Below, one piece after another: positions 1-8,100 of a DNA stretch of 19,447 nucleotides. The notes beneath the pieces were generated by a model. It did not search any database. It was not told where the DNA came from and worked only from the letters and a program-made list of their open reading frames with translations. The translations under genes were made by a program, and so were the position numbers. The stretch is from Prevotellaceae bacterium (GTDB lineage: Bacteria > Bacteroidota > Bacteroidia > Bacteroidales > Bacteroidaceae): positions 1 to 19,447 of the forward strand of contig JAUNIK010000007.1 of the NCBI GenBank assembly GCA_030523505.1, read 5' to 3'. Every line of letters begins with the position of its first letter. The stretch's first letter is position 1.

Positions 1-148
1 CGATAAATGGATTTACATAGTCAGCAGGAGTCTTCTGCTGTGCGTTGGTAAAGGACGCAACCAAGAGCAAAGCAGCAAACAGCCCCCCTCTAATCCCCCC
101 GATAAGGGGGAGGTTGTAATTACCGAAAGATAGAGATCTTGTTTTCAT
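1..148 (-). CDS. GH92 alpha-mannosidase, N-terminal fragment (runs off left edge)
   Basis: The first 49 codons of a gene that continues past base 1. The start is the ATG at 148-146, 9 nt after the stop of the GH38-like gene; it is the only Met in the fragment. The product begins MKTRSLSFGNYNLPLIGGIR, then a hydrophobic signal-peptide core (LFAALLLVASFTNA), then QQKTPADYVNPFI. A signal peptide followed by 'DYVNPFIG' is the usual start of secreted Bacteroidota GH92 exo-alpha-mannosidases, which remove mannose from N-glycans or yeast mannan. The final G of that motif is inferred, since only its first base is in the window. The n-region is unusual: residues about 13-22 are encoded by a C/G-run inverted repeat that looks like an inserted interspersed repeat. 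The gene is probably cotranscribed with the GH38-like gene. The family call rests on only about 10 mature residues plus context. Confidence 0.75.
   Translation of the reverse strand, partial: MKTRSLSFGNYNLPLIGGIRGGLFAALLLVASFTNAQQKTPADYVNPFI
81..116. repeat. C-run/G-run inverted repeat inside the GH92 signal-peptide coding region
   Basis: Two runs of six C (from 83 and from 95) are followed by five G (105-109) after the loop GATAA, then GAGG. The CCCCCC-GATAA-GGGGG part can fold into a hairpin. The tract is much more GC-rich and lower in complexity than its surroundings. Read on the minus strand it is in frame and encodes LPLIGGIRGG between the start Met and the hydrophobic core of the signal peptide. 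It resembles short interspersed palindromes normally found between genes. Copy number cannot be judged from one window. Confidence 0.6.
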
Positions 149-157
149 ATCTGATTG

Positions 158-2662
158 TTATTTTGTTACTTTATATGTTCTTACTCCGTGTTGTGGCAGA
201 CTGACATTGAATATGCTCTTTTCACCTTCTTTTCTTACTTCCAGTTCCTTGCCTTCATTGTCGAGGAAATCAACTTCCACCACGCGCTTCACATCACCAG
301 CGACACATACCGACTGCGAACCGGCATTGTGGCGAGTCTGGTGCAATCTGACGAAGATATCATCGCCTTTGTTGATGACATTCACTAACTCAAAGCCGGT
401 ATCCGTAACATCAATGAACGACTCCGACTTCTGAATGTCCGAATAACTGTTCAGAGCAATGAGCGGTTCGTTCCAACTGGTGCAAATCTGATTCATCACT
501 GTTACCGATGCTTTTCCATCGCTATCGCCTTCGCTTTCGCTATCGCCTTCGCTAACCTTATACGGCATAAGGGCATAACGGAATGTTGTCGGACCGTTAA
601 TCCTATAATCGCGTCCCCAAAGGCCAGGACCGGAATACTGGGCAGTGAGTGCCAGCGGGTAGTCTTTGCCGAAACTATAAGATGTGGTATGGTCGGTGAG
701 AAGACCAAGGCATTGGTTGCCTACGTTCTCCGAGTTTCTCCTCGGGGTAAGGCTCACCCACTCCACAATGACATTATGCTTTATGCTGTCCCAATCGTTG
801 AAGAAAGTGTTGTCGAGTTTGCTTTCGCACACATCAAACGGTGCATTCTTGAAGAGTTTTGCATCTTCGAGCGATGTTGGGAACATCAGTGAAAGGGCAT
901 AGCGTGTATCGTAGAAGGTGGTACGCTTGTCGCTCTTTGCTTTCCTCATAGGACGAGTGAAATCACCAATACGCTGGTTTTCCTTCCAATCGATTTTCAT
1001 AGAACAGTCAACAAGCGGACTTCCTTCACGGAGAGTCATTGTCTGCTGGAACTTTGTACCAGCGATATCTCCCTCTATGCGAATGCATTTCACCAAAGCA
1101 TTATCTTCAAGTACGGTCACCGTTGCCGGCTTTTCCTTTGATGAAATGAAACGCTTCTGCTGATCAAAGAATCCACGGAGTTCACCGAAAGCATATTCCG
1201 ACTGGTTATCGATATACTCATAACCGGTTTCTTTCAGAACAAACGACTTCACTACTCCACCCTTCTGCAAATCAACGACAATGCGCACACAATCGTTTTC
1301 CATCACACACTCCTTCTTGCCAACCTTCACCGACTTTGTTATTGCTGGATCCACAAGTTGGTCGTTAGTAATAAGGACATATCCAAAGGATGGAACATCG
1401 ACCTTCACATCCATATAGCGACCATCGGCAAGACCGACATTGATAACCTCTGTACGACGGAAACCTGATGTGTTGAACACCTTCAAGGCTGGTTTGCCAT
1501 ACTCCTCATACGAAGCAAAAGCCGAATCGATGACTCTCTTTGAGAGTTTATTGGCATCGGAAGTCCACAGTTTCACATTGTCTGCCCAGTTGCCACGGGC
1601 GTTCAGACGGTTATAAGGCACAATCCAACAGTCGTGATGCTGCGAAAGGAGCAACTCACGCCAAGCCTCATCGATATCAGCCTGATTTGGGTGGAAACCG
1701 TTAGCCAGGAATGCCATCGAAGCCATTTTCTCTGCCTGAGGAATAAGATATTCCGAGACACGGCACTGTTGAGCCAATCGCTGCATTACCTGTGTGCCCC
1801 ACATCAATCCTGGACGTACATCCTCTTGCGAGAAATGGTAATCATCAGTGGTTGCACCTACGCTTTGCTCTTCTATATATTTTGTCCAACGGGTATATTT
1901 CGTGCCTCGCAACTTGCGTTCCACACTACCAATCCAAGGTCCATTGGTCCATCCTGCATCCTGATAGGTCATTGCGACAGGATTCTTGATGCCATAATCA
2001 AAGCAAGCCTTGAAGAACTCTGGTGAGTTGCCCCATCCGGCAGTCTGCCATACGGAATTCTTTTCCAGTTCCTCGCAGGCATAGCGCGGAACCGACACGA
2101 GTGATGTTCCGTCAGGACCAATGAAGTTCACCAGTTCACCACCATAAGGAGCACTATATCCTCCCCAACAAGTGTTAGGGCATTTCAGTACTGCATAGCG
2201 GAAACCAAACTGGCTCAAAATGCCCGGCAGGCAACTGGTGAAGCAAGGTTCCTCGACAGAATATGTAGCGATAAGAACTTCCGGAAAATGCTGGCGGATT
2301 TTCTTCATGCCGTACTCAAACTGGCGGATGATGCTCTCGCCAGTGGTACAATATAAATATGATTGTGCGTACGAAGGGTTGGTGTACTCCGCCTGTGCCG
2401 TCTTCAACTTCTCCTGAAAAGCACGGTAAGCCTCGGGAGTCTTAACCATAACGGTGTCCCAGGTCTCTGGTTCAATCTCAAGACCGATATACCAGTCAGG
2501 GTGCTGGTTCATCTGGTCAACCATGAACTGGGTGTAGGTCATCAGTGGATAATGACCATAAACTCCTCCATGGAAGCCGTCAACGAAATATTTCTGCTGC
2601 GCCTGAACAGCCGGGAAGGATAGTGTGAGAACTGCTAAGATTGTCAGTAAATACCTTTTCAT
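158..2662 (-). CDS. GH38-like secreted glycosidase (putative alpha-mannosidase, divergent active site)
   Basis: An 834-aa protein with a signal peptide (residues 1-21, ending AVQAQ). It has the GH38 layout: an N-terminal catalytic barrel, a middle helical part with QHHD (341-344; GH38 enzymes have a Zn-binding HHD here), then a long beta-sandwich C-terminal region (about 390-834). Members cleave alpha-mannosides, consistent with the GH92 gene 9 nt downstream. The usual HxHxDPGW zinc motif is replaced by DGFHGGVYGH (28-37), and the DPFGHS nucleophile region reads EEPCFTS (137-143). This is therefore a divergent branch, and activity is not assured. An acidic loop at 704-715 is built of two six-residue repeats. 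The start lies 21 nt after the DUF4105 gene, which implies an operon. The superfamily call is fairly secure; substrate and activity are inferred. Confidence 0.75.
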   Translation of the reverse strand: MKRYLLTILAVLTLSFPAVQAQQKYFVDGFHGGVYGHYPLMTYTQFMVDQMNQHPDWYIGLEIEPETWDTVMVKTPEAYRAFQEKLKTAQAEYTNPSYAQSYLYCTTGESIIRQFEYGMKKIRQHFPEVLIATYSVEEPCFTSCLPGILSQFGFRYAVLKCPNTCWGGYSAPYGGELVNFIGPDGTSLVSVPRYACEELEKNSVWQTAGWGNSPEFFKACFDYGIKNPVAMTYQDAGWTNGPWIGSVERKLRGTKYTRWTKYIEEQSVGATTDDYHFSQEDVRPGLMWGTQVMQRLAQQCRVSEYLIPQAEKMASMAFLANGFHPNQADIDEAWRELLLSQHHDCWIVPYNRLNARGNWADNVKLWTSDANKLSKRVIDSAFASYEEYGKPALKVFNTSGFRRTEVINVGLADGRYMDVKVDVPSFGYVLITNDQLVDPAITKSVKVGKKECVMENDCVRIVVDLQKGGVVKSFVLKETGYEYIDNQSEYAFGELRGFFDQQKRFISSKEKPATVTVLEDNALVKCIRIEGDIAGTKFQQTMTLREGSPLVDCSMKIDWKENQRIGDFTRPMRKAKSDKRTTFYDTRYALSLMFPTSLEDAKLFKNAPFDVCESKLDNTFFNDWDSIKHNVIVEWVSLTPRRNSENVGNQCLGLLTDHTTSYSFGKDYPLALTAQYSGPGLWGRDYRINGPTTFRYALMPYKVSEGDSESEGDSDGKASVTVMNQICTSWNEPLIALNSYSDIQKSESFIDVTDTGFELVNVINKGDDIFVRLHQTRHNAGSQSVCVAGDVKRVVEVDFLDNEGKELEVRKEGEKSIFNVSLPQHGVRTYKVTK
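519..553. repeat. 18-bp tandem repeat inside the GH38-like gene
   Basis: The 17-base unit TCGCTATCGCCTTCGCT occurs at 519-535 and exactly again at 537-553, a period of 18 bp. On the coding strand this gives two copies of a six-residue acidic unit (SEGDSE then SEGDSD). Because 18 is a multiple of three, gain or loss of a unit would keep the frame. Confidence 0.85.
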
Positions 2663-2683
2663 AAGTTTCTGTTGTGTATTGAA

Positions 2684-3904
2684 TTATTTGTTGAGAAACG
2701 CCTTCGTAGCACAACGCACGAGAAGAGGACTGATCATCAGCACTCGTAATGCATCGACCTGCGGAGTAAACGGCAGGAGGGCGATATAGGCAATCAGTAC
2801 CACAGTATATACAAGCCATACCTTCTTATACCACGCACGTTTTCTCGCTGCAAGCCAAAGGATGACTGGCAACGGATTGAGCACAAGGAGATTCCAGTTG
2901 TGAGATGCTCCAGTCATATCCGAAATGACACTCAGATAGAAAATCACGATACCCGCAATGGTTTGAAGAGCAAGGAGGATGATGTCGAAACCTACGACAA
3001 CGCCTTTTGCCTTCTTCTTCCATTCGAGAAGAGACACGATGATAGCGAGAAGAAGTACAACAGCGAAGAATGACCAAGGTGTGAACAGCCAGTCTTTATA
3101 AACAAGTCCACTTTCGTTGACGACCTCTGGTTCTCCTTTAAGGAAAGGGCGTTCTGTGCCGTCAGCAGCCACGAACTTTGCGTCCTGCATAGCAGGAACG
3201 ATAAGTGTTGGGCCCATCTTATCACCCATATAGCCAGTCTCATCACCACCGGCACCAAGGATTGTCGTCCAGAAGAAACCTGTCCAAGGGCGATGCTCAG
3301 AGATTACATTGATGAAATTGCGATATGTTCCTGTGATACCATGATTCAGTTCGCCCCACTTTATCTCTTCATCGCCGAGACAACGCTCCAAAGCCAGCAT
3401 ACTCATTGAAGAACAGTTGGTCTTCAGATAATTGTACTGGCGGTAGGCGCCCTGACTGATTTCTCCATCGAGAATCTGCCAGAGGGAACGAACCTGTTCA
3501 ACGGTAAGGTTTATTTCGTAGTTCTTTACGCCTCGCTTCAACTCCTGGTATTCCTTTATGAAAAGAGGTGTTTTGATTGCTGCATACTGCCCCTTTCCTT
3601 TTCCACGGAACATTGCGACCTCGTTGGCAAGATTATCATCGAGACTATATGTATAGCAGAAGTCAAGACCGGCCGAAGGACATTGCAAGCGAATCACACA
3701 ATGGCCGTAGGAAGAATAAAAATCGAGGCCCGGATCGGCAATGAGAAAACTGGCATGCAGGTCGGTTGGAAGTGCTGGCTGAGCAACGGAATCAGTCTGT
3801 TCGGAGGTCTGTTCCTGTGCAAAAGCACTATTGCTTGCGAACAGGGAAATGGACAATATAATGAATAACCGGTTTAAGATAGTCATAGGCTTTTTAATGG
3901 ACAT
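2684..3904 (-). CDS. DUF4105 / Lnb-type periplasmic-domain membrane protein
   Basis: A 406-aa protein when started at the ATG at 3904. It has an N-terminal signal sequence (about 1-29), a periplasmic DUF4105 domain (about 45-250) with the conserved GHC (His68) and NCSS (Cys164), and four to five membrane segments (about 276-294, 303-325, 338-353, 361-380, 383-396). DUF4105 is the domain named after Lnb, the lipoprotein N-acyltransferase; from family knowledge, Cys and His are the likely catalytic pair. A role in N-terminal acylation of lipoproteins at the inner membrane is a reasonable but untested inference. The frame stays open to 3988, but that extension overlaps a promoter and the upstream gene's terminator, so it is rejected. 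The ATG at 3886 (MTILNRLF) is an equally good start. The GH38-like gene follows after 21 nt. Confidence 0.8.
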   Translation of the reverse strand: MSIKKPMTILNRLFIILSISLFASNSAFAQEQTSEQTDSVAQPALPTDLHASFLIADPGLDFYSSYGHCVIRLQCPSAGLDFCYTYSLDDNLANEVAMFRGKGKGQYAAIKTPLFIKEYQELKRGVKNYEINLTVEQVRSLWQILDGEISQGAYRQYNYLKTNCSSMSMLALERCLGDEEIKWGELNHGITGTYRNFINVISEHRPWTGFFWTTILGAGGDETGYMGDKMGPTLIVPAMQDAKFVAADGTERPFLKGEPEVVNESGLVYKDWLFTPWSFFAVVLLLAIIVSLLEWKKKAKGVVVGFDIILLALQTIAGIVIFYLSVISDMTGASHNWNLLVLNPLPVILWLAARKRAWYKKVWLVYTVVLIAYIALLPFTPQVDALRVLMISPLLVRCATKAFLNK

Positions 3905-3918
3905 AATATTTCTATTTG

Positions 3919-3950
3919 CAAATTTAGCTAATAATTCCAAATAAAACAAT
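3919..3950 (-). promoter_or_regulatory. Bacteroidota-type promoter for the DUF4105-GH38-GH92 operon
   Basis: On the minus strand, TAAATTTG (3926-3919) matches the -7 consensus TAnnTTTG, with ATTG (3950-3947) 20 nt upstream as a -33 element. The predicted transcript start is near 3912, just before the ATGs at 3904 and 3886. It sits directly downstream of the terminator of the 248-aa protein gene, so this is a fresh transcription unit. Confidence 0.65.
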
Positions 3951-3971
3951 AAAACCCGAACAGAATTGCAT

Positions 3972-4006
3972 AAAAAAAGAACCAACATACTATGTATGCT
4001 GGCTCT
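3972..4006 (-). terminator. Rho-independent terminator of the 248-aa secreted protein gene
   Basis: In the minus-strand transcript a 13-bp stem (4006-3994 with 3990-3978, including two G-U pairs, loop ATA) is followed by six or more U. On the plus strand the same two positions become A/C mismatches and no T run follows, so it acts in the minus direction. Confidence 0.8.
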
Positions 4007-4017
4007 TTTATGTATTA

Positions 4018-4122
4018 TTTCCTTTGTTCTTACTTGTTGATGAACTTGGCTATACCGAGTTCATTCTGCGCTCGACAAAGTAAAAACAAGCTTTTCCTTT
4101 GTTCTTACTTGTTGATGAACTT
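4018..4122. repeat. 30-bp direct repeat duplicating the 3' end of the 248-aa gene
   Basis: Bases 4018-4047 and 4093-4122 are identical over 30 bp, 75 bp apart. One copy covers the last codons (KFINK) and stop of the gene plus 15 nt; the other lies downstream. The 45 bp between them hold an imperfect palindrome (4042-4062, GAACT...AGTTC) next to TTCTGCGCTCGACAAAG. Read from the gene, the spacer is in frame with no stop and runs into a second KFINK-stop. This looks like a short insertion that duplicated its flank, or recombination with an interspersed repeat. Confidence 0.85.
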
Positions 4123-4851
4123 CTTACCGTTTACAACAACGATACCCTTTGTGCTCTCGTTAGCACGAACACCAGAAATAGTGTATGCAGCATCGTTATC
4201 AACTGGAGCGAGTACGCTGTTAACACCAGAAGCCTCACCATCGAACTTTGGATACTCAGCACCCTTCTCACGGAAGATTACATATACCTTTGTATCAACA
4301 TCACCTGTCCAGTAAGAGTCGTCTGCAAGGATAGCCTCACGTGCACCAGCAGACTCACTGTTACCATCTTCTGCATGATTAACATTGTTAACATTGATCA
4401 TGTTACCATCAGCGATGTTTGCATAGAAACCGAAATCATAAACACGGTCAGTCTGGCCTTCACCTGTCATAGGAAGGAAGCAGTCAGCTGCTGTATAAAC
4501 AGCATTCTCCTCTGTCTTGAGAACACCTGCGAGACATACGAACTCGTAGTCAGACTCTGGCTCTGCATAAACGATTGCCTCGTAAGTACCGATCTTACCA
4601 CCGAAACTTCCTTCAGCAGCATCATCACCACCACCATTCTCACCACCTACATACTTCAAGAAAGCTGTCTCATCGTAGTCTTCAGACTGAGCCTTAACAT
4701 AAGCCTTGTCACCTTCCTTAACATCAAGGTAAACAACACCTGAACCTGCTGGGCTAACCTCAGCTGTTACATAGAGAGCCTTGTAAGGAGTTGTAGCACT
4801 TGCACTTGCAGCAAGCATAACACCTGCAATAAGAGTAAAGATTTTCTTCAT
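4105..4851 (-). CDS. Secreted protein of unknown function with Prevotella-type C-terminal tail
   Basis: A 248-aa protein with a clear signal peptide (1-19, ending ASASA) and a mature region of unknown fold, rich in Gly, Asp, Glu and Tyr. A GGENGGGDDAAEG stretch (69-81) is likely a flexible loop. The last 26 residues (223-248) carry 'GVR', then TKGIVVVNGKK, then FINK. They match the tail of the PCMD protein in this window at 10 of 26 positions. In Bacteroidota, similar tails act as surface or secretion signals (T9SS-like); that role is inferred here. The gene is monocistronic, with its own promoter at 4915-4922 and terminator at 3972-4006. Its 3' end is duplicated downstream, so readthrough of the stop would add 24 residues ending in the same KFINK. 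I do not recognise a specific function. Confidence 0.8.
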   Translation of the reverse strand: MKKIFTLIAGVMLAASASATTPYKALYVTAEVSPAGSGVVYLDVKEGDKAYVKAQSEDYDETAFLKYVGGENGGGDDAAEGSFGGKIGTYEAIVYAEPESDYEFVCLAGVLKTEENAVYTAADCFLPMTGEGQTDRVYDFGFYANIADGNMINVNNVNHAEDGNSESAGAREAILADDSYWTGDVDTKVYVIFREKGAEYPKFDGEASGVNSVLAPVDNDAAYTISGVRANESTKGIVVVNGKKFINK

Positions 4852-4914
4852 AAAAAAGAGTTTTTAGTTGATTTATAAAATTGTTAATTAATTAAACTTC
4901 TTACTTTTGCACCA

Positions 4915-4922
4915 CAAAGATA
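4915..4922 (-). promoter_or_regulatory. -7 promoter element for the 248-aa protein gene
   Basis: TATCTTTG on the minus strand matches TAnnTTTG. The likely transcript start is near 4908, leaving an AT-rich leader of about 57 nt. No well-spaced -33 TTTG is clear; the nearest TTTTTG ends 16 nt upstream. Confidence 0.55.
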
Positions 4923-5043
4923 TAACAAAAATCTGAAACAAAAACACTTTTTGAAAGAAATTATTGTTTTCAGTTGTTTTATGCAGTACAATTATCGATT
5001 GCAAAGATACGCAGAAAAAGACGCCACCAATATAAAAAAGGAA

Positions 5044-5093
5044 GAGAAAAATATAAAAAATGAACCAATATTGGCTTTTACACACAATATTGG
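5044..5093 (-). terminator. Probable terminator after the hybrid two-component gene
   Basis: On the minus strand AATATTGG pairs with CCAATATT (5065-5072 and 5086-5093), followed by a T-rich stretch down to 5044. The stem is AT-rich and only 8 bp, so this is a moderate call. A second small hairpin (CGGAAAA/TTTTCCG, 5104-5124) sits right at the stop codon but lacks a T run. Confidence 0.45.
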
Positions 5094-5124
5094 CCCATTT
5101 CTACGGAAAAAATCACCTTTTCCG

Positions 5125-8100
5125 CTATTTCAAATCATTTTGAATGAACTCCTTTGGCAAAAGGCCGAACTGCTTGTAGAAACACTGAGTGAAATACGAT
5201 GGTGATGTGAATCCTACCATATAGCATACTTCATTGACCTTGTAGTCTTTTGTCTTCATAAGATATGCTGCTCGTTTCAATCGCTCAATTTTTATATAGT
5301 TGTTTGGAGTGAGGTTGAAGATACCGCGGATCTTTCTGTTCAATCCTGTACGACTCATGAACATTTCGCTTGCCATCTCTGTGATACCAAAGTCGCTGTT
5401 GCCAAGATTTTTCTCCATCACCTTTTCCAGACGTTCAATAAATTCTTCGTCAACACGGCTGAGAGTTACCGTCTCCGACTGGGTGAAAGGCGACTGGGCA
5501 TAAGCAACCTTAGCACTCTGGCGGGCACGAAGAAGATTCTTCAATGTAGAGAGGAGGTAATCCATAGAGAACGGTTTCTCAATATAGGAATCTGCTCCCG
5601 ACTCCATTCCCTCAATCTTGGCAGAATCGAGAGTCAACGCCGTAAGAAGAATGAACGGAATATGACTGGTGTTGACATCTTCCTTGACAGCACGGCATAG
5701 ACTGAATCCGTCCATTGGTTCCATCATAGCATCACTGACGATAGCATCGACATCCCGGTTTTCCAATATAGCAAGGGCTTCCTCGCCATTGTTGGCTGTC
5801 ACTATATTATAATAATGTGAGAGTTTCTGCTTTTCATATTGCTGCATCTGCAGATTATCCTCGACAATGAGAATTGTAGGTGCCGATTCTTCTACCGTTG
5901 CCTGTGACTCATCTTCACTATTCTGCTCTTCCAAAGCATCACCAGCCAGTTTCACTACTTCTTCCTGGTTTACTGGCAACGACAAGCAGAATACATTATA
6001 CTTGGCGTCATCGAGCATCTGGAGCGTTCCACCGTGGAGTTCGGTCATTGTTCGTGCCAGAGCAAGTCCTATACCTGTACCAGCAACATTTGATGGAACT
6101 TCTTCTCCACGGACAAAAGGAGCAAACATTGCTTCACGCATAGCCTTTGGAATAAGATTTCCGTCATTGCGGAGCAGCAACTGGAAATTATCGCCATTCA
6201 GTTTGACTTCAATATCAATCTCCTTCTCACAGTATTTCACAGCGTTGTTGACGAGATTACTCACCACCTTTGTCACACTTTCCTTATCAACATAAGCATA
6301 TATCGGTTCTTCCGGCAGGCTTGTTTTCAGTTCGATTCCCTTCTCACGCATCAGTGAGGTAAAACGTACATACACAGCCTGAACGAGCGAATTTATATTG
6401 CATCGTTCAAAGTTGAGCTTCAATCCATCGCGTTCTGCTTTGCGGAAATCCAGAAGTTGGTTGGTCAAGTCGAGCAGTCGGTCAACATTCTGCTCCATAA
6501 TACCAAGATCCTCTTTTGCGCCCTTGTCATCAATCTTTTTCTTCAGGATATTCTCCAATGGAGCTTTGATAAGAGTCAGCGGAGTACGAATCTCATGGGC
6601 TACATTGGTAAAGAAGTTGATCTTCGACTGATATAGTTCTTGCTCTTTCTCGTGCTCAAACTTCTCCATTGCCAGACGGCGATGCATCTCTGAGCGTTGG
6701 GTAAGGAATCGCCAAGCCACATAGGCAAATGTCAGCGTGAAGATGATATAGAAGAGCCATGCCCACCAAGTGAAATAGAACGGAGGATTTACCACCACTT
6801 CAAGTTCATAGGTAGCCCCCATTGCTTCGTCTTTTGCCGAAACAAGGCGCACAAGGAGTTTATACTTGCCGGAAGGGAGGTTGGTATAATGGATTCTGTT
6901 TGGTGGAGCGAGATACTGCCAGTCCTTGTCGAATCCATCGAGTTTATATTCCATCAGTGCCTGACGGCTATCACCGAACAATAATGGCGATACAGTAAGA
7001 GTGAACGAATTCTGACTGTGTGAAAGTCGCAAGCGCTTTGTAGTGACGATATTCTCCTCAAGAGGCGTTCCCTCTGTGAAGTTGTCCACCACATTATTAT
7101 TAATCTGGAGTTCAGTCGCTACGATGTTTGCCTTACGCGAATTTTCGTTGAAACGCTCAGGATTGAACGACACAAAACCATTAAGACTGCCCGCATAGAG
7201 ATTGCCGTTTCGGGCACAGAATGCTGACTTATAGTTGAAATTATTGTCCAACAGACCATTAGCAGTACGGAATGTTGTAGATCCACCTGTCTTTGAGTCG
7301 TAGCAAATCAGACCATCATTAGTGGTAAACCATAGTTTGCCTGCTTTCTCCTCCATTATACCATAAACCATACGGCGTGGATTGTCTTTCGGAACAGGCA
7401 CATACTGCATTTTACCGTTTTTGTAGCAATATACACCGCCATTCTCCGTTGCCACCCATGTCTCGCCATTTTTACGGCAGAAAATTTTCATAATATTGTT
7501 TGAAGCCAGCGAGTGGTTCTCCACATTGAACTCCGTCCATTTTCCCGACTTTGCCGAACGCATAAGCATTCCTCTTCCATAGGTACCAATCCACAGATTA
7601 CCGTTGGTGTCTTCGTTCACATCATAGACAATGGTGTTAGGAATATTGCTTAAGTAATTGAACTTACCGTTCTCATAGGTGCACACGCCTGAAAGGGTAC
7701 CGAAATACATCTTTCCGCTCTTTGAACGGTAAGCGACAAAGATATCATTGTCGAGCAAAGCCCCTGGTTCACCATTCGACAAGAATGACTTGACAACCTT
7801 TCCTGTATGTGTATCGAGGAGTTTCAGACCAAACGAGAATGTTCCCACCCAAAGCATATCGCCATCGGCACAAAGTCCATGGATATTAGGAAACGCGGCA
7901 CTTTCAGGAATATAACTGATTATACCTGTCTCGGGATTATAACGGTTCAGTCCGTGATCCTCAGTACCAATCCATATCGTTCCGTTGTTGTCCTCCACCA
8001 TCTCTCTCACACGTCGTCCGTGGAGTGAGTTCTCCTTGTCGGCACGAGGGAAGAACGATTCGAAATTGGCTGTTTTGTGCGAGGAATAGTTCACACCACC

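Noticed and set aside
3905..3988. N-terminal extension of the DUF4105 gene up to 3988
   Set aside because: The extension overlaps a consensus promoter (3919-3950) and the terminator of the gene upstream; signal peptides begin naturally at 3904 or 3886.
4888..5085. 65-aa hydrophobic open frame on the minus strand
   Set aside because: AT-rich intergenic sequence overlapping a promoter and a terminator; composition alone explains the Phe/Ile/Leu-rich translation.
5104..5124. CGGAAAA/TTTTCCG hairpin as the main HTCS terminator
   Set aside because: No T tract follows in the minus direction; the hairpin at 5065-5093 is a better candidate.
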